A stretch of DNA of 64,000 bases, taken from Lolium rigidum (taxonomy: Eukaryota; Streptophyta; Magnoliopsida; Poales; Poaceae). How positions within the stretch are numbered: position 1 is the first letter of the stretch; each line of letters opens with the position of its first letter. The notes under the pieces are model-generated. The model searched no databases. It was given only the letters and a program-made list of their open reading frames with translations, and was not told where the DNA came from. The position numbers were made by a program, and so were the translations under genes. Positions 1-9,418 of this stretch are shown here, piece by piece. The stretch is from NCBI RefSeq assembly GCF_022539505.1, contig NC_061514.1, positions 38,965,769 to 39,029,768 on the forward strand, read 5' to 3'.

Positions 1-2973
1 AGGTGAAGAACAGGCATAAGATGATCCTGTTGATGATGATCTTCGTCGGGCCATTTCTGATGCAAGAAGAGAGCTGTGGCACCGGATAAGGAGAGGTTGC
101 AGTTCGACAAGATGTTAGAGGACCACCACAAATTGTTGTACCCAGGTTGTGAAGATGGGCATAGAAAGCTGGGTAGCATATTGGAATTGCTGAAATGGAA
201 GGCGAGAGGTCGGTGTGACTGACTCGGGATTTGAGAAATTGATGATAATATTAAAGAAGCTGTTTCCAAGAAATAATGAATTGCCCGTTAGTACATATGA
301 AGCAAAGAAGCTTGTCTGCCCTCTAGGATTAGATGTGCAGAAGATACATGCATGCATTAATGATTGTATCCTCTACCGCGGTGAGAAGTACGAGAATTTG
401 AATAAATGTCCGATATGTGGTGCATTGCGGTATAAGATCAGAAAAGATGACCCTGGTGATGTTGAGGGACGAGCCACCCGGGAAGAGGGTTCCTGCGAAG
501 GTGATGTGGTATGCTCCAATAATACCACGGTTGAAACGTTTGTTCGAAACAAAGAGCATGCCCGGTTGTTGCGATGGCACATGGAAGAACGTAAGAAAGA
601 CGCGATGTTGAGGCACCCCGCCGATGGTCGGCAGTGGAGAAACATCGGGAGAGAGTTCCCGGATTTTGCGAGTGAGGCAAGGAACTTATACTTTGGTCTA
701 AGTACAGATGGCATGAATCCTTTTGGGGAGCAGAGCTGCGAGTCACAGCACCTGGCCCGTGACTCTATGTATCTACAACCTTCCTCCTTGGTTGTGCATG
801 AAGCGGAAGTTCATTATGATGCCAGTGCTTATCCAAGGCCCAAAGCAATCGGGCAACGACATTGACGTGTACCTAAGGCCATTAGTCGATGAACTTTTGG
901 AGTTGTGGGCCAAACCAGGTGTACGTGTGTGGGATGAGCACACCGAGCAAGAATTTGACCTACGAGCGTTGCTATTCGTAACCATCAATGATTGGCCTGC
1001 TCTCGGTAACATTTCGGTGACGGACGAACAAAGGATACAATGCATGCACACACTTGTTTAGATGAGACCGAAAGTAAATATTTGGAAAAAAGCAGAAAAG
1101 TTGTGTACCCGTTCAATCGTCGTTTCCTTCCGCGCAAGCATCCCTTAAGAAAAAAGGCAAGCATTTCGATGGCGAGGCGGACCGCCGTCCGAAGCCTGTC
1201 CCCAGTAGTGGTGCTGATATATTTGACATGGTCAAGGATTTAAATGTTATCTTTGGAAAGGGTCCAGGCAGTCAACTCGTTCGAAAGACTCCGACGGACA
1301 CGCGCCCATGTGGAAGAAGAAATCTATATTTTGGGAGCTAGAATATTGGAAAGCCCTGGAAGTCCGCTCTGCAATCGACGTGATGCACCTGACCAAGAAT
1401 CTTTGTGTGAATATTCTAGGTTTTCTGGGTGTGTATGGGAAGTCAAAAGATACAACGGAAGCACGTGAGGACTAGAAACATCATAAAGGACGAGACGGCA
1501 AGCATCCAGGGAAGTTTGAAGGGCCTGCCAGCTACGCTCTTACCAAACAAGAGAAGGAGATCTTTTTTGAAGCCCTATTCAGTATCAAGGTTCCGTCTGG
1601 TTTCTCGTCGAATATAAAGGGGATAGTAAATATGAAGGAGAAAAAATTCCGGAACCCGAAGTCCCATGAGCTGTCACGTGCTTATGACACAATTGCTTCC
1701 GGTTGCATTGAGGGGACTTCTATCGGAAAATGTTCGACTAGCCATTGTGAAGATATGTGCATTCCTCAACGCAATTTCTCGGAAGGTAATGGATCCGAAA
1801 CTTTGTCGGGATTACGGGAAGATGTGGTCGAATGTCTTGTCGGCTTCGAGTTGTTGTTCCCACCATCCTTCTTCAATATTATGACGCACCTCCTCGTTCA
1901 CCTAGTTGAAGAGATTAGAATTCTCGGTCCTGTATTTCTACACAATATGTTCCCCTTCGAGAGGTTCATGGGAGTCTTAAAGAAATATGTTCATAACCGA
2001 GCTAGGCCGGAAGGAAGTATCTCAAAGGGCTACGGAACCGAGGAGGTCATTGAGTTTTGTGTTGACTTTCTTCCCGACCTTAAGCCGATTGGTGTTCCTG
2101 AATCTCGGTATGAGGGGAGGCTGATCGGAAAAGGCACACTAGGAAGGAAATCAAGGGTGTGCGGGGACAAGATTTCTTTCAATCAAGCACACTACACGGT
2201 TCTATACAATTCCATCTTGGTGGCTCCGTACATCGAGAAACATAAGAATGCTTTACGAGAAATAAACCTGGGCCAGCCCGAGTCCTTGATTACACGTGAA
2301 CACATGAATACCTTCGGCAGTTGGTTGCAAAGACATCTCATTAATGACCCATCTGTCGTGGAGCAGCTGTACTTGTTGGCTAGGTTACCATCTTCAAACA
2401 TATGTACATTCCAAGGGTACGAGATAAATGGGAATACATTTTACACGATGGACCAAGATAAAAAGAGCACCAACCAAAACGAGCGGTGTCCGCTTCGATG
2501 CAAAAGACGAGAATGGGCAGACCACCACATATTATGGATACATAGAGGAGATATGGGAACTTGACTATGGTCCCACTTTTAAGGTCCCTTTGTTTCGGTG
2601 CAAATGGGTGAGGCTCAGCGGTATACATATTGACGATAAGTACGGTATGATAACAGTGGATCCCAACAATCTTGTGTACCTGGACGAGCCATTTGTCCTA
2701 GCCAGCGAGGTGGCTTAAGTTTTCTACGTGAAGGACATGTCTAGCAAATCAAGAAAAAGAAATCAACAAAAGAATACATCAACCGAGGAGCCAAAGCGCC
2801 ACATAGTTCTTTCGGGGAAAAGAAACATCGTGGGAGTGGATGAGAAGATAGACATGTCAGAAGATTATAATAAGTTTAAAGAAATTCCGCCCTTCACGGT
2901 GAAAATTGACCCAAGCATCTTACTAAATGATGAAGATTCTCCATGGCTACGGCGTAGAAGATCACAACACTAG
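1..2973 (+). pseudogene. CACTA TNP2-like transposase (ORF1), frameshifted, 5' truncated by window edge
   Basis: This is the transposase of the CACTA element. Recognisable blocks in order: a pre-domain from base 1 to about 210; the Transposase_21 region with NELPVSTYEAKKLVCPLGL and the Cys-rich CPICGALRYKIRKDDPGDVEG (about 275-470); HARLLRWHMEERKKDAMLRH and STDGMNPFGEQ (545-735); LCIYNLPPWLCMKRKFIMM and VYLRPLVDELLELW (740-910); SAIDVMHLTKNLCVNILG (1370-1425); a DUF4218-type block with MTHLLVHLVEEI and FPFERFMGVLKKYV (1880-2000); a DUF4216-type block around YYGYIEEIWELDYGP (2525-2660); and a basic tail with HIVLSGKRNIVGV (2798-2836) ending at the stop at 2971-2973. Conserved text jumps between frames at roughly 210, 470, 545, 735, 1035, 1160, 1300, 1490, 1690 and 2480, so no full protein can be made. 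Some shifts could be introns or assembly indels, but most fall inside conserved blocks. Confidence 0.9.
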
Positions 2974-3037
2974 ATGGCGATGTAATAATGTATTCTTCAT
3001 ATATAGTTCCCAAGACAATCTCTACATTTATGTAATA

Positions 3038-3548
3038 ATGAGAACCCTTTCCCCAACACTGTTAGAGGGAAAAAGAAATTACCCCTGCCCGCCCGGCTAC
3101 CGCGTCCCGACCGGCTGGTTGCTGAGCGTCGGAGGCGTACCGGTCCCTCCTATCCCTGTAGGTGTGCCACGCGAGATGGCCATCACAAACCACTACTATT
3201 TCGAGCTCACGCCCGAGCGGCGGAGGAATCCCCGGTGGCATCCCGACTACAGCCCGACTTGGGACAGCTTCTTCATCAATCGGCGTGAGAGGGCGGTTGC
3301 CAGGTACGAGGAGGACGGCCCGCCTCCTTCGAACTTGAACGAGGCCGGCCGTCGGATGTGGTGGCGCGGCCGGACTCTCCAGAGCGTCATGGCCTATCGT
3401 GGCCCCCGCTGCGCTACCCTCAATCCCAGCCCACGCGTGGTCATCGCCGAGGTTCGACAACTGCGACCCCGATGCTAGCGACGATGACGTCGGCGACTTT
3501 GATGACTACAGTGGCGAATATTATAGGACTAGGCACGACTATGATTGA
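3038..3548 (+). pseudogene. CACTA-borne passenger gene of unknown function, frameshifted near its 3' end
   Basis: An open frame lies directly after the transposase on the same strand. From the ATG at 3038 it reads MRTLSPTLLEGKRNY and then a Pro/Trp/Arg-rich body (YPCPPGYRVPTGW, PREMAITNHYYFEL, RRNPRWHPDYSPTWDSFF, NEAGRRMWWRGRTL). At about 3445 the frame shifts; the other frame continues with an acidic tail (RFDNCDPDASDDDVGDFDD) and stops at 3546-3548. I do not recognise a domain. Similar Trp-rich hypothetical proteins are, to my knowledge, found beside CACTA transposases in Triticeae, but that is recall and not a search result. It converges on the AP2-like gene at 3703-4210 with about 150 bp between stops. 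The codon use is GC-rich, unlike the transposase just upstream, which suggests separate origin. Confidence 0.6.
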
Positions 3549-3702
3549 ATGGCTCCAACATTCGAATCTGGCCATGTATCTTATTTTTCAGTTGAGGTCT
3601 GTACTTTAATTTCAGTTCAATCGTAATAAATTTCGTGTCAACCACTTTATTGAACAAAAACAACCGACAACGACTTTATAAACTAAATTACTAGTCTAGT
3701 CT

Positions 3703-4210
3703 CTACTCGTCGTCGGAGGTTGTCTCCGTCCAAATGTCATCGCACCGAGGGTCGTTTTCGGTCCAAGTTGTATTCGGGTTCTCGAGCTCGAAGGCGGCGA
3801 CGGCCCGACGGTGGCGCCCGTTGGACCTGCGTTGTGCCCTAAGGTTAGCAAAGAACGCGTCGGGGAGCCTGCGCCCTCCACCGGCGCATCAGCTGCTCGT
3901 CGCGCTCGGCGATGGCGATCCTGCGCTGCACCTGGCGATGCCGGCGACGGTCCTCGTCGTCGACGAGGCACGGCGGTGGCGTGAGGAACTCCGCCTCCTC
4001 TAGCGATTCAACATCCGGGAAGTTCATGTCGTGCCCTGGCCGCCGAAAGCGCCACGCCGCCGCGTCGTAAGCGTGCGCCGCCTCCTCCGGCGTGTTGTAC
4101 GTGCCGAGGGTGAGGCGGAAGCCACCGGCGCGTATCTCGGCGGTGAACCTACCGCTCGGACGCACTCGAACGCCACGGAAACCGGACGCCCCTCGACGAC
4201 GTGGAGGCAT
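3703..4210 (-). pseudogene. AP2/ERF-domain gene captured inside the CACTA element, one frameshift
   Basis: On the minus strand the ATG at 4210 starts MPPRRRGASGFRGVRVRPSG. The next block, AEIRAGGFRLTLGTYNTPEE, continues with AAHAYDAAAWRFRR and DMNFPDV. This is a single AP2/ERF DNA-binding domain: the FRGVR, AEIR, LGTY and EEAAHAYD..A blocks are all present, but the usual Trp of the WAAEIR block is Phe-Thr here. The C-terminal part is Arg/Ala-rich (RRRHRQVQRRIAIAERDEQL). A frameshift near 3865 breaks the frame; the next frame continues FFANLRAQRRSNGRHRRAVA and ends in an acidic tail with stop at 3703-3705. A TATA-like box lies 60 bp upstream. The gene sits between the two CACTA ORFs, so it is best read as a host-derived transcription-factor fragment carried by the transposon. 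Whether it is expressed cannot be judged. Confidence 0.8.
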
Positions 4211-4269
4211 CCCGGAGATGAATGAGCGGAGGCGGTGGTGACGTGTGGTTGCGCCCGCACTCGTCGCTC

Positions 4270-4276
4270 TATATAG
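4270..4276 (-). promoter_or_regulatory. Possible TATA box of the transposon-borne AP2 gene
   Basis: CTATATA on the minus strand, embedded in GC-rich DNA, 60 bp upstream of the ATG at 4210. The position would give a 5' leader of about 30 bases. This is inferred from position and base composition only. Confidence 0.4.
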
Positions 4277-4280
4277 CGCA

Positions 4281-4410
4281 CGCGGGGCATGGCACATGTA
4301 AGCGGTGGCTACACGTCGCACGCCGGCGTCGGCGGGGCGAGGCACGTGGTAGCGGTGGCTACACGTCGCACGCCGGCATCGGCGGGGCGAGGCACGTGGA
4401 AGCGGTGAAA
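4281..4410. repeat. 50-bp tandem repeat upstream of the AP2-like gene
   Basis: Two nearly identical 50-bp units (4301-4350, 4351-4400; one G/A difference near 4378) with partial copies on both sides. The unit starts AGCGGTGGCTACACGTCGCA and contains GGCACGTGG, so each copy carries a CACGTG G-box core (also present as GGCACATG in the left partial copy). They lie just upstream of the TATA-like box of the minus-strand AP2 gene. Confidence 0.85.
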
Positions 4411-4585
4411 CGTTTGATATGATGCGAGATGCAAATAGTTATATGCATGTCATATTCATGTTCATTGGATTTTTCTGATCAATTTTCATATATAAAACTT
4501 TTGTATTTGAGGTACCATTCAAAAGTTATTGAAATAATAGTTTTATTAAGTTAAAATAGAAAAAAAAGGGTGAAGAGGGGGAGAT

Positions 4586-4675
4586 GGCTGATCCGTGGCA
4601 CAACCCATCCAACGGCTCTAGGCCGTTGGATTCAAACGGCCAGAGCCGTTGGATGGGCTGTGCCACGGATCAGCC
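4586..4675. repeat. 90-bp near-perfect hairpin (34-bp arms) inside the CACTA
   Basis: The arm starting GGCTGATCCGTGGCACAACC at 4586 is answered by its reverse complement ending at 4675, with one mismatch over 34 bp. The 22-bp loop itself contains a second stem (GGCCGTT/AACGGCC). Transcribed in either direction it would fold into a strong double-stranded RNA. Confidence 0.9.
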
Positions 4676-4689
4676 AACTCCCCCTCCTA

Positions 4690-4821
4690 CCCCCTTTTGT
4701 CGCGGGTTGAGCCACGGCCCGCGATAAAAGGCCCCCCCTTTTATGGCGGGTGGTGGCACGGCCTGCGATAAAAGGGGGGCCTTTTATCGCGGGTCGTGCC
4801 ACCACCCGCGATAAAAGGGGG
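4690..4821. repeat. Internal copies of the CACTA subterminal motif, forming a second hairpin
   Basis: Several copies of the motif CCTTTTATCGCGGG occur in alternating orientation. Bases 4732-4821 form an almost perfect palindrome of two 42-bp arms (left arm begins CCCCCCTTTTATGGCGGGTG). The same motif dominates the 3' subterminal region at 16707-16905. In En/Spm-type elements subterminal motifs are binding sites of the element's second protein; finding them internally, ahead of ORF2, suggests either a promoter control region or a relic of a nested terminus. Confidence 0.8.
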
Positions 4822-4825
4822 TAGG

Positions 4826-4832
4826 TATATAA
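4826..4832 (+). promoter_or_regulatory. Possible TATA box for the CACTA ORF2 transcript
   Basis: TATATAA directly follows the hairpin and precedes a very GC-rich tract (4840-5215) that could be a leader exon. ORF2 begins only at 6002, so a long, perhaps spliced, leader would be needed. Inference from position. Confidence 0.35.
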
Positions 4833-4834
4833 CT

Positions 4835-5529
4835 TGGGCGCCGCGGGCGGTGCCTCCACCCGCGACACCCGGAGGCCAACACTTAGCGAATTTGCGCCGC
4901 CAGGCTGCCCGATTTTCCACCGCCGTCGCCGCCGTCGCCGCGTCGAGCTCCTCCGGCTTCCTCTCCGCGCCCTCTCCGCCCTCTCCGCGCCCTCTCCGCC
5001 CTCTCCGCCCCGCCGCGCCCGTCCGTGCCGCGCGCGCGCCGCCGCCGGTGTGACGCCGTCGCCGCGCGCGCCCCCGCCGTGTGCCGACCCCGGCGCCGCC
5101 CGCCGACCCCCGGCGCTGCCCCGCCGTGCCGACCACCGCCGCCGCGCCCCTCCGCCGGCTGCGCGCGCGGGTAGACCACCGCGCGCCGCGCCGTCAGCCG
5201 GCCGGCGCCCCCGGCCCTTTTTTTATTTTTTTTTATTTTTGAGTTAATTATTAGTTAGTGGGTTAATTAGTTAGTTTATTTTAGTATTTAGTAAGTTTTT
5301 TTGTAAGTATTTTATTATTTAGTAAGTTTTTTTGTAAGTATTTTAGTATTTTAGTATATATATAGATTATTTTAGTAAGTTTGTTTGTAATAAGTATGTA
5401 AGTATTTTAGTATTTTAGTATTTTAGTATATATATAGATTATTTTAATAGTTAGTTTATAGTTATTTTATATATGGTTAAATAGCTAGTTATCTTGTATA
5501 TATATAGTTAGTATATAGTTAGTATAGTA
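4835..5529. other. GC-rich tract followed by AT-rich tract (probable leader/intron of ORF2)
   Basis: 4835-5215 is extremely GC-rich with CCGCC and CTCTCCGCCC runs. It abruptly changes at 5216 to a T-rich, then TTTTAGTA/TATATATAG-rich tract to 5529. Open frames in the GC-rich part are Arg/Pro/Ala composition artefacts and occur on both strands. The step looks like an untranslated exon joined to an AT-rich intron, but no splice sites could be fixed. Confidence 0.5.
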
Positions 5530-5917
5530 CCGACGCCGACACCGACGCCGCAACTCCCTCTTTTCTCGCCCTCTCGCGAAAACCATCGACGCCGCAACTC
5601 CCCTCTTCTCTCCCTTCTCGCGAACAACCGACGCCGACACCGGCGCGCCCTCTCCCTCTCGCCAACACATCTCTCTCCCTCTCGCGAAAATCACCGACGC
5701 CGCAACTCCCTCTCTTCTCTCCCTCTCGCGAAAACCATCGACGCCGCAACTCCCTCTCTTCTCTCCCTCTCGCGAAAACCATCGACGCCGCAACTCCCTC
5801 TCTTCTCTCCTCTCGCGAACAACCGACGCCGACACCAGCCCTCTCCCTCTCGCAAACACCTCTCTCTCCCTCTCGCGAAACCACCGACGCCGCAACTCCC
5901 CTCTTCTCTCCCTCTAG
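5530..5917. repeat. Tandem array of ~45-48-bp units upstream of ORF2
   Basis: About eight imperfect units built from GACGCCGCAACTCCCTCTCT and TCTCCCTCTCGCGAAAACC, sometimes with an inserted ACAACCGACGCCGACACC block. It is pyrimidine-rich on the plus strand. The open minus-strand frames here only reflect the repeat. It is followed by an AGGGTTAGGGTTTGGTTTGG stretch and then the ORF2 ATG. Confidence 0.9.
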
Positions 5918-6001
5918 GGTTAGTTTAGTTTTTGGTTAGCTAGGGTTAGGGTTTGGTTTGGGTTAGAACATGTACTTATCGATTTAATTTTTTGCGAAAC
6001 A

Positions 6002-7822
6002 ATGGATCCATTCGAACGGGACTTGGAACAGGAAGACATTTTCGCGAACTTAATCCGCGATGGTGATGGAGAAGCCGGCGGCTCCGGTGATCATGGAGAA
6101 GCCGGCGGCTCCGGTGATCATGGAGAAGCCGGCGGCTCCGGTGCTGGAGAAGCCGACAGCTCCGGTGATGGAGAAGCCGACGGCTCCGGTGATGACGAGG
6201 TATACGATTAGTATAGATGCATTAATGGAATTCTATATGTACATATGTATATAAATTAATTAATTTTTATTCTCTTAGGCCTCCGAAGATAAGTTGGACA
6301 AACGAGGCCCGGCAAAGAAGTTGACCAAAAAAGACCACTTCACAATTGAAGCTATATCACCGGAAGGCCAACCTGTGGCACCCTCACTTGTCAGAACAAA
6401 ATTTAAAAATCAGTGCGGAGTTCTGGTTAGGGATTCTCTCCCGATCACTATTAGAGAATGGAACAAGACCAAGAAGGTGTCCGAAAATCAGGTTGCCGAT
6501 AGGTACAAAAACACACTTTTTGACGACCTCATGGCACATTTCACTTTGCCAGATCTGGGATCGGAGTCTGAGAATGCTAAGCAGAGGGCGCTAGTGAAGA
6601 AATGGGCTCTTAAGAAGATGGGGGAACTTTTCCGGGCGTATAAGAACCGGTTATGGGCAACTTATAAGGCCGAGAAGAAGCCTCCAGTATTCGAGAACTA
6701 TCTATCGAAGCAGGAGCATAATTGGGAAGAATTTGTGAAGTACAAAGAATCGAGAGGAGGCTGTGAACCCGTCGAAGAAAAACCGAGAAGAATGCAAGCG
6801 AGAAGAAATATCACCATCATACGGGGCGAGGGGGCTACGAAGTAGCCATGCCTAAGTGGGATGCACAAGAGGCCGAGATGGAGCGGAATGGGATCACTCC
6901 GGAACCCACGCGAGAAGGATGGGACATTAGGGCTCGAAATTGGTTCCTCGCGCATGGCTGTGAGTATGACATGAAGACAGGGAACATTGTTGAAAGTGAC
7001 AACAGGGTTAGGGTACCCAGGGAAAAATGGATTGAAGTGACGACAGAAATAAAGGCGGGAAAACTAAAGTTTGCTCCCGATAGAGAGAAAGACTTGCTGA
7101 CGCTTGTCCTCGGTAATCCCGAGAAGGGAGGACGAACAAGAGGCTTCGGCCCTAGTGTTCCGTGGTCGCTTGGGTTTCCGGCCGACGCGGAGACTTATAG
7201 AAGCCGAGCGAGAGCTATACAACGCGAGCTGCAGGTGCAGAATGACCGGATGGCCGAGTTTCAACGCCGACTTGACCAGCAGCAGCGGGAGATTCAGCAG
7301 CAACAGCTGGAGATAAATGAACTAAAAGGACAGCGCCGGCCAGATAATACCGCTGGCATATCTCAGCGGCGAGACATTAGCGTGGCCGACTCGGAGGTGG
7401 CACCGCCTTTAAAGATGATAGATGGCGGTCTCGGCGACCCCATGGATGGAATCAAGGAGCAAACACCTTGTGATCTCCATGACGTGTTCAGGAACGTATC
7501 TGTTAAGGTGGCGGTCGGCTATGTCTTACCTGCATTTGGAGCTGAAGGTGAGCCGGCAACATGGCATGGCAATGAGATTCCAGCTGGCTATGCTCGTGTC
7601 GGGGTGGATTCAGCTTGTACCGTCGTGGGAGACATTGCAGCTCGATATCCCCGGAGGTGATGGGGGTTACACTCCGAGAGGTGCTCGGGAGAAATCATTC
7701 TCTGGGAAAAGAAGAACATCAAGCTGCCAGGCTGGGTAGCCCCTAGTACCAGTCGTCCCAGGTCACCATCACCTCCTCCAGGTGATCGCAGGCCACCATC
7801 ACCATCACCTCCTCCAGGTGAT
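6002..7822 (+). pseudogene. CACTA second ORF, 5' half (Ptta/En/Spm plant-transposase type), split by a retrotransposon
   Basis: Exon 1 (6002-6199) starts MDPFERDLEQEDIFANLIRD and has a 27-bp tandem repeat encoding GEAGGSGDH. A clean 79-bp GT-AG intron (6200-6278) leads in phase 0 into exon 2. Exon 2 begins ASEDKLDKRGPAKKLTKKDH and carries the family's basic region (REWNKTKKVSENQVADRYKN, KKWALKKMGELFRAYKNRLW). A frameshift at about 6780-6795 joins to the frame through GRGGYEVAMPKWDAQEAEME, then LGNPEKGGRTRG, and a Gln-rich coiled coil (LQVQNDRMAEFQRRLDQQQR, about 7230-7330). Further frame changes lie near 7610 and 7670. It ends in a Ser-Pro-rich linker at codon GGT-GAT, where the LTR element inserted; the reading frame resumes at 14474. 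It resembles the plant transposase PF03004 group; the function in transposition is known only by analogy. Confidence 0.8.
6200..6278 (+). other. Intron 1 of CACTA ORF2
   Basis: GTATACGATTAG...TTCTCTTAG, 79 bp, phase 0, between GDDE and ASEDKL codons. The frame is open across the splice and closes at once if it is not removed (TAG at 6209). Confidence 0.75.
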
Positions 7823-9418
7823 TGATACGCGTAGATGCACACGTCCGTTGGGAACCCCAAGTGGAAGGTATGATGCGTATAGAAGCAAGTTTCCCTCAGT
7901 ATGAAACCAAGGTTTAATCGAACCGGTAGGAGCCAAGAAGCACGTTGAAGGTTGATGGTCGCGAAATGTGATGCGGCGCAACACCAGGGATTCCTGCGCC
8001 AACGTGGAATCTGCACAACAAAACCAAAGTACTTTGCCCCAACGAAACAGTTGAGGTTGTCAATCTCACCGGCTTGCTGTAACAAAGGATTAAACGTATC
8101 GAGTGGAAGATGTTTGCAAAGAAAACGAGTAAACACAATTGCGAGTAGATTGTATGCTATGTAAAGAATAGGACCGGGGTCCACAGTTCACTAGAGGTGT
8201 CTCTCCCATAAGATAAAAGCATGTTGGGTGAACAAATTACAGTCGGGCAATTGACAAATAGAGAAAGGCATAACAATGCATATACATGATATGATAAATA
8301 TAGTGAGATTTAATTGGGCATTACGACAAAGTACATAGACCGCCATCCAACCGCATCTATGCCTAAAAAGTCCACCTTCGAGGTTATCATCCGAACCCCA
8401 TTCGGTATTAAGTTGCTAAGCAACAGTACAATTGCATTAAGTATGGTGCGTAATGTAATCAACAACTACATCCTTAGACATAGAATCAATGTTTTATCCC
8501 TAGTGGCAACAGCACATCCACAACCTTAGAACTTTCTCGTCACCGTCCCGCATTTAATGGAGGCATGAACCCACTATCGAGCATAAATACTCCCTCTTGG
8601 AGTTAAGAGTACAAACTTGGCCGGAGCCTCTACTAATAACGGAGAGCATGCAAGATCATAAACAACACATAAACAATAGATTGATAATCACCATAATCAT
8701 AGTACTCTCTATCCATCGGATCCCGACAAACACAACATATAGTATTACGGATAGATGATCTTGATCATGTTAGGCAGCTCACAAGATCCAACAATGAAGC
8801 ACAACAAGGAGAAGACGACCATCTAGCTACTGCTATGGACCCATGGTCCAGGGGTGAACTACTCACTCATCACTCCGGAGGCGATCATGGCGATGAAGAG
8901 TCCTCCGGGAGATGAATCCCCTCTCCGGCGAGGGTGCCGGAGGCGATCTCCTGAATCCCCCGAGATGGGATTCGCGGCGGCGGCGTCTGCGGAAGGTTTT
9001 CCGTATCGTGGCTCTCGGTGCGGGGGTTTCGCGACGGAGACTTTAAGTAGGCGGAAGGGCAACGCGGGGGGCCACACGAGGGGCCCAGGGGGCAGGCCGG
9101 CGCGGCCAGGGCTTGGGCCGCGCCGCCCTAGCCCCTGGCTGCCTCGTGGCCCCACTTCGTTATCTCTTCGGTCTTCTGGAAGCTTCGTGCAAAAATAGGA
9201 CCCTGGGAAAAAGTTTCGTCCAATTCCGAGAATATTTCCTTACTAGGATTTCTGAAACCAAAAACAGCAGAAAACGACAAGCGGCTCTTCGGCATCTTGT
9301 TAATAGGTTAGTTCCGGAAAATGCATAAATATGACATATAATGTGCATAAAACATGTAGGTATCATCAATAAAGTAGCATGGAACATAAGAAATTATCGA
9401 TACGTTGGAGACGTATCG
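7823..9418 (-). repeat. LTR (3' LTR in element orientation)
   Basis: Starts TGATACGCGTAGATGCACAC and ends GGAGACGTATCG on the plus strand; the canonical final CA has become CG. It matches 12889-14473 over its whole length with scattered differences, many of them single-base indels. Confidence 0.9.

Noticed and set aside
4741..5247. Long open frames on both strands in the GC-rich tract
   Set aside because: Arg/Ala/Pro-only composition in several frames at once; explained by GC content, no domain.
5485..5895. Two overlapping minus-strand frames of 121-136 codons
   Set aside because: They only translate the 45-48-bp tandem array in two frames.
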